A DNA stretch of 64,000 bases from Ovis canadensis (Eukaryota; Chordata; Mammalia; Artiodactyla; Bovidae), in NCBI RefSeq assembly GCF_042477335.2, contig NC_091255.1, positions 32,900,501-32,964,500 on the forward strand, given 5' to 3'. Within the stretch, counting starts at the first letter, position 1, and each line of letters opens with the position of its first letter. The position numbers and the translations under genes were made by a program. The notes beneath the pieces were generated by a model. That model searched no databases. It had not been told where the DNA came from and worked only from the letters and a program-made list of their open reading frames with translations. This document shows, in pieces, positions 42,129 to 54,100 of this stretch.

Positions 42129-45100
42129 CTAATTATCTTCTTCCAGCAGACTCTGTGATTTTAGCTGGTCCTTTCTTATGCTCTCCAAGTTCAGCTCTCT
42201 GTATTTTCTTTTAAAAAAGCCACACTAAAACAAAAAGAGGGAAGACCAATTACAGGCCTAAGCTATCCACCTGCTTTAAATACCACCTTCCCACAAGCAT
42301 TCCCTGTGTTCAGTCCCCAGTCAGAACTGGTTTTCCACCTTCCTCTGAACCCCAACCCCACTTTCACCTTTTCAATTTAACTAATTATGCTAAGTACTAT
42401 GTTTCAGCTGTACTGGATCTATTTATGTAAAAGACAGAAAGAGATCAAGTACAGCCCCCCTACACATCAAGAAACTCACAATTTAGTGGGAAGAGAAATA
42501 ATGACAACACAGTATAACCACTGCTTCTTGGAAGGGTTTCTAGAGGGCAGTTCAAGGGAAAAGCATAAAGGTCAGTTCAGAGGACTCAGGAATCTCTGGG
42601 CTGAGTTTTAAGGGAAGAGGGAGAGCAAATTATGAAGGAAAGGGCTTGGGAGGCGGGTGTAGAGAGCCTCACAGCAAACACAGAGACACAAAGCTATTCA
42701 GTTCAGTGTGTTGAGAAAAAAAGCAAGACTCGAGGGTAGAGAGAGTAGAGGCAGACATTAGATGCCTTGAATAGCAGTGAAAGAGTTTGAACATTAAATC
42801 AGGGGAAGGAAAGGAAAGGATTTAAATAGGAAAGGAACATCAGGTCCCTTTTAGGAAAATATCTCTGTACTCCAATTCTTCAATTAGACCTTGATCTTTT
42901 TCAGACAGAAACTGTCTTGATTCATTTGCCTCAACAGGTGTGTGGCTGAAGGAAGAAGGAAAAGGGGTCACAAGGCTAGAGTAGCTGCTCATGGTCGGGG
43001 GCTGGCTCTCTAAGCAGAATTCTGCCCAACACCAGAACCTTTATGAACGCAGGGGGAACTGACCTTGACTAGGATGACTATAATCACGATCAAAACCAGA
43101 AGGCCCCCGACACTGCTTTTAATGATAAGAGACAGAGAATACGCCTCCTCATCTTTCAGGAGGATGACCGTGATCTGCAACAAAACAGAGAGACCACCCT
43201 GTAAGTTGTGAAACAAAATGACGTAAAAATTCCATATTATTTTAAGAAGCAAAATATGAGAACTTGGCAACATACCATGTATTGATCAAGACTGACAGCA
43301 GTAAAGCAAAAAGCTAAACATTTCCTGACGCAGTATTTTAAATTATCTAATGAGATTCCTGGTTTCTGGTTCCACATGTAAAGGGCTTGGAAGTCACCAC
43401 TTCATGCTAACAAGGAAAAAGGTGACCAGACTGGAAAATCAGCAACTTTTCTTGGATCCCTAAGAGAGGGGAGGACACCAGGCAAACCTGCTGCCACCAA
43501 GAGCAGAGGGACAGACAGACAGATGGACACAGAGGGCAGAGGCTCACCACCTCCAGGGAAGGAAATCCTGAACTGCAACTGATGGGACTGCTGTAAGCAC
43601 AACAGTGATGACTCTGGGGCTACAAACTCCAGGGAACCCAGCCACTGGGGTGAGGTTTACTCCAGGAGCTTGACCAGGTTCCCACACTCAATGCTGGAGA
43701 AAAAATCCTTCATGCTTCCAGCAGGGGGAGCAGAAAAGGAACCACTTTGAAATAAGCCAAAGAACTCTGATCTGAACAAAGACTGGGCTCAGGGGAAACT
43801 AGTTAACCCTAGCCTAACCTGCTGGATATAATGAGAGCCTAACTGTTCTAGGGAAAGGGAAGTGCCCAACTGGAGCCCACTCTAGCCATCCTGTCCCAAC
43901 TAAGGGGGCTGAAAAACACAGAAACGGTGAGAAAGTTCACAGGCCAGAGGCCTGAGGCTCATTAAGACTGAGACCTAATCACAGAACCACAGAGCATCTC
44001 CCCTCCCCCACACCTCACTACATTAATGAAGGTCTGTCTACAGAAGTTCCTTTTACCTGGTACAGCATTTCCAGCTATCAAAAGAAAATTACCTGGTATA
44101 CCAAAAGACAAAAAAACAAAATTTGAAGAGACAGAGTAAGCACCAGAACCAGATAAGGCAAGAATGTCGGAATTATCAGACTGGCAATTTAAAACAACCA
44201 CGATGAATATGCTAAGGGCTCCAAAGGATAGAACAGACAGCGCACAAGAACAAAGAGCAGACGGGCAATGTAAGCAGAGAGATGGAGACCCTAAGAAAGC
44301 ACCAGAAAGAAACATGAGAGATGAACAGCTGCTGTGACAGGAACAAAGAATGCCTTCAATGCACTCATCAGTAGACTGGACATGGCTGAGGAAAGAATCT
44401 CTGAGCTAGATATAGCAACAGAATGTTCGAAAAACAAAGCGAACAAAACCTGGAGATGGGGTTGGGGGAGGAGTAAACCAGAGGACAGGAAAGTGATCTG
44501 ATGACCAAAATACTTGATACAAACTATTCTGGTCTCTTATCTAGCGGTCTGCCAGGAGACTATGACCTTCTGGTTGTGTGTGTGTCAGAGAGAGAGTATG
44601 AACCAGGCACGGGTTCAATCCCTCGTGGGGGAACTAAGAGCCTGCATGCCATGTGCCATGTGGCTCGAAAAACGAGAAAAAGAAAGAAAAGGGAAGCCAT
44701 GTGAAGAAAAACTCCTTTTGCTACTGACCTCTTGGCTTCCTATTCTGTATTCTGCCATGTGAAAATGCACTGCTGGGAGAGGTGGCGACTTTGGGCCAGC
44801 CACAAGGGAAGGCATCACCAGCACATAGTCAGGAGAGCCCAAGATTCGAAGGAGCCCGGCCACTAACACTGGTCTGCCTCCACCCCCAGATAAACACAAA
44901 AGGCCTTTAAGGCATGTTAGCAGGAGGTTTTGGGGGTTTTTTTTGGTTTTTTTTGCAGCTGAAATGCACTTAAAACTTAGCTTCGGGTACTGAATTTTAA
45001 AAAAGGAAAATCATCATGGGGACTCTACAATAAAAGCATCAGTAAGTAAAGGGGGAACATTTATACATAAATAAATGACTGAAGAATGTGCATATAAGAC

Positions 45101-48100
45101 ACTGTTAACAGGAACTCTCTTGGGGAGGAGGGAATCCAGGGTGTGGGAGACAGGGAGTGAAGGAATCACTATTTTTCATTTGGGATCTTTGCATAAGACT
45201 TGAATTTTCTTGCTTTTCTGTTGCTGTTTTTTTTTTTTTTTTTTTAATCTGTGCAATGATATAATGGGAACACTTCTCTTTCTTCCACATCATTTTCTGT
45301 ATCAGACACACTCAAAAATAAACAGAAATGTTATTTCTGACATGTCTAGAGAACTGTGCCTTTCCCCTCCTCCAGGGAGGAAAGCAGAGGAGCTAAAGTT
45401 GAGCAATCCACTCTCACCCTCTTGACACTCAGGCTTCACTAAAGAGCTCACAGGTGGACCATTTCTGGCGCTAGCAGCCACCTAGGGCAAGTGTCAACAA
45501 GAACGACAGCCCCGCTGGGGCACATACAGTCTTCAGCCCACAGATCACAAAGGTCAAAGGTCAGTCTGATTTGCAGTCACATGTAAAACCTCTGCAAAAC
45601 AAACCCAAGGGTTCCAGGACTTAGTTTAAGACTTACAAGAGAATTCTGCGCTCATGAGTATTGTAACCGTGGGCCACTGTAACTAAACACTGGTGTCACA
45701 CACTAGGAAGCGAGTTAATACATATAATTAAAAAACTTCTCAACTAGGAAATACAAAAATTTTTCAAATCAAAATATACATAGATAGGTGTTGATTCCAG
45801 CCTAGTTGCAACAACTGAGACTTCCTCTGCTTAGGCCTCTTATTCAGTTGCCTCATTTCAGAGACAGAAAAACTTAGGCAGAAACTGAGTAACTCAAGGT
45901 CATAGACACAGCGAGTTGCAGAGTCAAGAGCAGAGGTGATAAGACTGAAACAGGAAGAGGGCAATAGCAAGCGCCTATTTGTACAAGGGCGCTAAAGCCA
46001 GGCACAGGCTTCCCAGGACAGCACCCAGAAAACACCCAGGGATTACCTTAGTTCTGTGGTTCTCTGTGTTGAGCCCCTCATACAGAGATTTGTTGAAAGA
46101 TATTTCACCAAGGATCTGCAGCTCAGTCACATCTCTTAGTAACTATAAGATGGGGGAGAAAAAAAAGAAACATATTTTAGACATGGACCTACGTTTTTCG
46201 GGAGGGGGAGGGGAGTTAACTTTTTTTTTAATTGGAGTATAGTTGATTTAAAATAGACTTCTAAAAAAAATGGACTTACAATTCCTGGACAGCATCATTC
46301 CTTACGTTTCTGTTTTTTGGGGATCTTAGTTCCCTGACCAGGGATCGAACCTATACCCCCTGCACTGGAGGGCAAAATCTTACCAACTGGACTGCCAGGG
46401 AAACCCCCCCTCCCCTGTCATCTTTCCCTTTAAATGTGTTCCTTCTCCAGTATTCCTCAAGTCTAAAGAATGGCCTCAGCAACCACTAAGTTTCCCAAGC
46501 CAGAAACCTAGTTAAACCTCAACTTCTTTTCCCTTACCGTTTACCTCACACCACACTCCCATCCCCAAGTCAGTTCTTAATGATTCTTTTCTTTTTTCAG
46601 TCTCTCTGAACACCTGCCCCTTTTCCTCCATTCTCACTGCTACTTCTTCAGCTCACATCCCATCATTCTCACCTGGATCATCACAAGATGTTAAACATGA
46701 CTTTAGTTCCTACTTTTAAATGAGTGATCAGGGAAAGTCTCGCTAAGAAGGTAACATGTGAATTAAATATAAGAAAAAAGCACACACATGAAGATATAGG
46801 GGAAAAGCTGTCTTATGCAGAAGGAACAGCAAGTACAAAGGTCCAGTGGCTAGAACAATATCTGCAAGCTAGAGTCTAAGAAGCAGGGAAGACGAAAGTA
46901 TTAGGAGATGGAGGAGAAAGCGGAAACCAGATCATAGGATGCCTGGGACACCACCAAAAAAGACAAATTTTAGTCTAAGTGTATACGATTTTTTTTTAAA
47001 AGCAGATAAGTGGTATAGTGTTTGCTTTTTAAAAATAACTGTTCCATGAAGAATGTCGGTGAAGGGCATGGCAAAAGCACAGGCAAGAAAAGCAGAGATG
47101 AGGCTACGGCAGTGAATCCAGCAAGAGGTGGTGACCTGAACAGCAGCAGCAGTGGAGACACACAGAAGCGAATGGATTTAGAATATATCTGGGGGTGGGT
47201 AGAATGATCGAGTTTGCTGCTGGAACAGATAAGCGGATGTAAGAAAAAGGATCGGATTTCTCTGGTGGTCCAGTGGCTAAGACTCAGAGCTCCCAATGCA
47301 GGGAACATGGGTTGGATCCCTGGTCAGGGAACTAGATCCTGCAAGCCACAACTAAGACCTGGCGCAGCCAAATAAATAAATGTTTAAAAAAGAAAAATTA
47401 AGGAAAAGGAGTCGCCACAAGGAATTCCTAGAATCCCTAGTAAGTCAGCAGTGTAAGGGTATCCCAGATGGCTCAGAGGTAAAGAATCCGCCTGCCAATG
47501 CTGGAGCAGCAGGAGACGCGGGTTCCATCCCTGGTTCGTGAAGATCCCCTGGAGGAGGAAATGGCAACCCACTCCAGTATTCTTGTCAGGATAATCCGAT
47601 GGACAGAGGAGCCTGGTGGGCTGCAGTCCGCCGGAACGCAGAGTCGGACACCCCTGAGCACGCAAGCAACTGCTAAGTTACCCTAGATAGTTACCCTGAG
47701 AGAGTGAGGAAGCAACAGGCTGGAGCAGTAGATGGATCAACAGTCCTGTTTTGGGCACGTTATATTTGGAGATGCTATTAATATTATCGTTTCCAGGGAA
47801 GATGCCCGAGAAACGAGGATTAATCAAATCCTAAGTACCTGCTTTGGCTGATTCAAGGAGAGCTCTGCAGCCACGGTTACATTTTCTTTATCCGAGGTGA
47901 CCTTACAGCTCACTGAATGCCATTCTTCCACAAGCTGAAAGAGGATGGGTGTTAATTAGCACGATCTATTTATGGGGTGGGAAAGCTGGGAATTTTAACA
48001 CTTAGCACACAGACAACCTCAAAGTCGAGGAATAAAGGGTGTGAGCAGTTTCTGCCTTCATTTGGTTCCAGCAAAGCCGCAACCCTAGCAAAAGTGAGCC

Positions 48101-51100
48101 GGTGAAGAGGCTAAGGGGCGCCTCAGGAACGTTCGGGCTGTGCTTTCAGGGGAAACCTCGCAAGTACAATCCCGGCGTCTCACGGCACCCGCTTCAGGCC
48201 CTCCTCTCTCCCCCATGACCCCCTCCCTCCGGTCTTTGGGATGACTGCGCTCACCTGAACCAGATCGCTCCCACAAACTTGCTCGTGAGCCTGAGTGCAC
48301 ACGGTGTGGGCCTGAAACGACAACCACCCCAGTCCATCACCACAACACAACGAAAAAGCCAAACCGCCATAGTTACCCGCCCCCTCCCACTTCTCGCGAG
48401 ATCCGTCGTGATTCCGCGGACGGCCGGGCGCTAGGACCCGGCGGGCAGGCGCGTCCGCATCTCGAGGAAGTCTCGCGGTGCTGTTAGCATTTGAACTGCC
48501 TGGCGGGTGCAGGCCATGGCGGCGTCACTCCCGCTACCCGCGAGTGGGCTCTTCCGAACGTACGGGGCAGCGGGCGGCGGGAGGCCGCGGCGGCGGCCGG
48601 GCCTGGCAGCCGTACAGTGGTTCCCGCCGCAGGACCGGAAGCGTTTCTTCAGCAGCAGTAGCAGTGACGCCAGCAGTGGCGGCCCCTCGCAGTCTGTCGT
48701 CTCCGACGATCCTGACGACCCCGACTTCCCCGGCAGCCCGGTGGGTCCGCAGCGGAAGCGCGCTGGCGCCCGACTCGCCAAGGGCCGGCCGAGTCAGATC
48801 GCGACCCCGAGACGCCTGAGGCTGCGATCGCGGTGCCCGCAGAAGTGCAGCACCCCCTGCGGCCCGCTAGGACCGCCGTCCTTTCCCAACGGCAACCCGG
48901 GCTGCCTGAGCCCGGACCTCAGTGTGTGCGGCCAGCCCAGGGACGGCGGCGAGCTGGGCACCAGTGCCTCCCTGTTCAGCTCTCTGGCCTCTCCCGGCCC
49001 CGGGTTCCCTGCGGCAGAAGACAGCGTCTGTACCGACCCTTCCACCTTTCTGGATGCAGCCTCAGAAGCTCCGAGCAACTTCCACCTCCCAGAAGCCTCC
49101 CTGGACCAGGCACCCCTCCCCTGTTCCCAGGACGCAGCGACAGGAGGAGGCAGGCTCACCAAGTTGGCCCACCAAGCCCAGGCCAGCCTCAGGTCAGCTC
49201 TCTTTAGCTTTTTGGACTCAGGAAATCCTGAGGATTCCGAGCTTAGGACAGATGGGAAGAATTTGCAGGAGTTCTGCCATGACAGGGAACTGGTGGGGAG
49301 GAGGCAGGAGAGCCCAGGTTTATCAGGCAGGGGTAAGAAGAGGGCCACCGACCAGTACTCTTGTCGAGAGATTGAGTCTCAAGGGTCTGTCCATATAGAA
49401 TATGAGGAGGCCCGTGGGTGCAAGGCTGGAATCGCACCTGGGAAAAACAACTGGCCTGAGAGAACCAGGCTAAGCCGAAAAAGGAAGCATCAAGGGACAG
49501 CAGAAACCTCCCTCCTCCATCACTGCCAGGTTACAAAAGGCCAAAAGATGGAAGACGGTTCATGTGTCACCCAGGACCTGACTCGTTTACAGAATGCCTG
49601 CTCTTGGACCAAAACCAGAGCCTCCTTCAGTTTCCACAAGAAGAAGATCGTGACAGCTGTGTCTGAAGTGTGCAGCTGCATCACCCTGGGCAGTTCTCTG
49701 TCTGAGTCCCTCGTATCAGAATATTCACACCACCCTGTTCAGAACAGAACAAGCTGTGCTCTGTCCCCCCGGCACTCTTCCTCTATGTATTTGCTAACCC
49801 CCTTAAAGACACAGCAGGTCACAGACAAAAAGACATCTGATGCAGAAAAGCTTTATGGAGAATGCAATCAGGTGGGTCCCATCCCCTTCGGCGACTACCT
49901 CTCCGAAGAAAAACTGGAATGCTGTGAGAAGATTGGAGAAGGGGTGTTTGGTGAGGTGTTTCAAACAGTTGCTAACCACACACCTGTAGCCCTAAAAATC
50001 ATTGCTATCGAAGGACAGGACTTAGTCAATGGAGCTCACCAGAAAACTTTTGAGGAAATCCTGCCAGAAATCATCATCTCCAAAGAGCTGAGCCTCTTGT
50101 CTGATGAGACATGCAACCGCACACAAGGCTTCATTGGCCTGAACTCGGTACACTGCGTTCAAGGATCTTACCCTCCCTTGCTCCTCCAAGCCTGGGATCA
50201 CTATCACTCAACCAAAGGGTCTGCAAACGACCGGCCTGACTTTTTCGGGGAAGACCAGCTCTTCATCGTGCTGGAATTTGAGTTTGGAGGGATCGACCTA
50301 GAGCAAATGAGAAAGAAGCTGTCCTCCATTGCCACTGCCAAGAGTATTCTGCACCAGATCACCGCCTCCCTTGCCGTGGCTGAGGCCTCACTGCACTTTG
50401 AGCACCGAGACTTGCACTGGGGGAACGTGCTCTTAAAGAAGACCAGCCTCAAAGAGCTCCATTATACCCTCAATGGAAAGACAAGCTCCATCCCCACCCG
50501 AGGGCTGCAAGTCAACATCATCGACTACACCCTGTCCCGCTTGGAGCGGGATGGAATTGTGGTTTTCTGTGACATCTCTGGAGACGAGGACCTGTTTACA
50601 GGACAAGGCGACTACCAGTTTGAGATCTACAGGCTGATGAGGAAAGAAAACAACAACTGCTGGGGTGAATACCACCCTTATAACAACGTGCTCTGGCTAC
50701 ATTACCTCACAGATAAGATCCTGAATCAGATGACCTTCAAGTCCAAACATAACACCCCCGCCTTGAAGCGAATGAAGAAACAGATCCAGCATTTCTATCA
50801 GACTATGCTGAACTTCAGCTCTGCCACGGACCTGCTCTGCCAGCACAGTCTGTTTAAGTAAGCCGGGGGTACTGACCACCCCCAAAGGAAAGGGCGTGGA
50901 ACTAGAAGCCCCTGATTCTGTTTTTAATCTCTGTCCCCACAGCAGGGTGGGATTCCTGCTCTTACAAGTTTCCAATCAGCTATTTAAACAAGAATTTTGT
51001 TTCCAAGTGGAAACTGACATGTTTAAACTTAACAAATATTCTTTAAAAATAAACTATATGTGAGAACATCATTTACAACTGAAAAGCCCTTATTCTGTCA

Positions 51101-54100
51101 GCAGACTTCATTTTGTAAATTCCTTTCCACAGTTTCCTTTTTGAACCTGGACACTTTATGTAGCCTGGACAGAAAAGAAGAAAATCAGGAACACCCAAGG
51201 CCTCAGCTGTCATACTGCTAAGAGCCTGTTGCTGTAGGTGTCATAAGGCTGGTTTTGGGAACCACACTACAGATGAGTCAACTAAGAGCAAAGAGGTGTA
51301 CCACAGCAGAGTCCCAGGCGTACAGACTGGGAGACAAGAGGAAAAGAAGAAGGTAGACAGTTTATAGGAAGAAGGGCCACATGTTTATCAATCTCATTTG
51401 CCAATCACAGAGAAGCAGAATTTATCCATGATTTTCAAAGGGAAAATAAATGTCTCCGTGGCTACTAAAAAGGTTGAATTTTGTTTACTTTTTTCATCAA
51501 GGGAAGAAAAATTGAAATGTCAGTTTGGGCTGAGTAGTTAATATTCCTTATGAATATGACTTGGGTAATTTACTTCTAAAATGCGTTCCCAGGTTAACTC
51601 ATCTTTTTTCTACTTCTTTTTCTAGAGTTCTAGTTTTTATACCTTTGAGAATCCATAGCCACTCTGGAAAGAGATGTGATACAGAACCACCTCTATGTAC
51701 CTGAGTCTTGGTCAGGTTCGTCACTGTTAGGAACTGGAAACCTTGTAATTTAACTGGAACACAAATTTGCAACTGGAACTCAGCTCCAAAGAGGTTCTCT
51801 CCATGTATCTACAAGATAAAATCCAAGCGGAAAGTCATGGCTGGTGGTGTTTTGCCACCTGTTGGCTTTGCGATGATGAGCAGAGCACTTACGTTGAAGA
51901 GGAACTCTTTGTGGTGGGAAGACCCCTGGCTTGTGTTCATGTACATCACTGAGGGTCTGCAGTTGAGAGGACATAGGTTAGGCCTCAGGGCCCCTTACTC
52001 ATTTTAAATAAACTCAGTGCTATCAGTTGGACACACTACAAGGGCCCCTGATTCTTAAGAGAGATCAAAGTTGAATAGCAAAATGTTGAGCAGTGGTGGG
52101 GCAGTTGGAATCAGGTTAGAATATTTGAATTCAGTCCCTTCAGGCTGGTTCTGTATCTGATTATCATTCCTCAGGGGGCCTTACTTTTTGTCTTCCTTTC
52201 TTCCTAATCCCTTAAGTCCTCTCTTCCTTCCTTAGCATCCCATCCGTTCCCTTTGGTATCAAGACCTGTTGGCACTGTTCCTTCTTTGATTACAGCCACA
52301 GGGTTTCTAGGACCTAACAGTTAGTGCCCTAGAGATCGGTGGGAGCCTGGATTCTAAGCAGCCTCCTCTCAGGGAAAGGCAATGCCCACATCCACCCTGA
52401 CCACTAGACCCACCCACAAAAGAAAATGCCTGAAGCTATCCCGCAGGTGTGGGGCCCCCCGGAAGTACTTACTTGGGAAGAACTGCAATGAAGGCATGTT
52501 TGATTTGAAGGCTGTGAGTTTTATTGACCAAAGACCTTCTTTCATTGGAACTAGGAAATAAGAGTGTCAGTTTATAGCACCCCTGCTTCGTACACATGGC
52601 TGCTTCTTACCTTGGCTTCCCAGGATCACGGGGGATTAGATAGAAAAGACTCTTGGAGATAAACAGAGTGCAGAAGACTCTGCACTGGAAGACCAGACTT
52701 GGAGAAACACTGATTTTAAAAGGGTTTCTCCAGGACTTCTCTGCCAATCCAGTGGTTAAGACTCCACGCTCCCAATGCAGGGGGCACGGGTTCAATTCCT
52801 GGTCAGGGAACTAGAATCCTGCACGTTGCACAGCGTGGCAAAAAAGACAGTTTCTCGGCCTTGACAATATAGACATTTAGGGCCAGGAAAGTCTTTGAGT
52901 GGCTGTCCTGTATATTGTGGGATGTTAACATCCCAGGTCTCTACCCACTAGATGTCAATAACACCCCCACCAAAGTCATGCCAATCAAAAATGCCTTCAG
53001 GCGCTGCCCCTGGGAGCAGAATCACCCCTGTTTGAGAACTTTACCAACTGTGTACCCTACCCTGAACATAGAGGTTTTGCAGAAGACAGAGCATCTCTGA
53101 GGTTAGATGAACCAAAATGAGCTCTCCAGTGCAAAACTCAAAGTCTACCAGACTATACCATAGTTTTACTTTGTCAATAAAGGAACATTTTAAATATCTC
53201 TGATAACAAGGCAAAGCCAGATCACTGCAGGGACACAGGTGCCTTCCTGGGGCTCCCTGAGGCTTCCCTTCTGGGGCAGCGAGGAGTCATAGCTCTGACG
53301 CACACGCGTGGGAGGGAGCCTTTTTGCAGGACCACAGCCCAGGCTCCCCTGACCCAGGCATGACTTACTTGGTGACCATCACAGTGATGTTGGCTGTCCT
53401 GTTTGGAAAGGCACTCTCCTCCAGCTGCCAAACTAACGAAAAGTTTGCCTAGTTAAACAAAAAAAGGTGGATTGATTCCTGTTTATTCCACTCACAATTC
53501 AAACTGCTTCCTACTAGCTAAACAGACCTGGAAAACGTAATTCAATACTCCATGCTTCTGTAGCACAGGATGCTTCGAGGTCCCATTATTCCACGTAATA
53601 CAGTGTCAAGATGGGGTGAGCAGGGCAGACAGCATTATTCCCCTTTCACAGCCAAGGAAGCTGCTTGAGAGGTCTCCCACAGCACAGAGATCATCAGTGG
53701 CAGGTCAAGGCCTCCCCTCAGGGCTAATAACCTTCCAGACCACCCCCAGCTTCGCTCTGCTGTACAGGGGTGAGCCCACCTTGTCTCTGACTGTACCCTC
53801 GCCTCCACCACTCCCTACTTCCAGAGCACAATGGGCAGCTTTACGCTCTGTTACAGATGACAGTATAGTCAAGGAAAGTATGGAAATTTCAACTGGGAGA
53901 TTCTAATGAGCCTGGGAAGTAGAAAACACCAACCCTAGGGTAGTGAGAAGAGTCAGCTAATCAAAACAGACTCACAGGACTTCCTTGGTGGTCCAGTGGC
54001 TAAGACGCTGAGCTCCCAATGCAGGGGGCCGGGATTCCACCCCTGGTCAGGGAACTAGATCCCACGTGCCGCAACTCAAAGATCCTGCATGCCACAACTA

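Noticed and set aside
48507-48515. Alternative upstream start (GTG) for HASPIN
   Set aside because: It is not an ATG and adds only three codons. The ATG at 48516 has a strong Kozak context and begins the conserved MAASLP.
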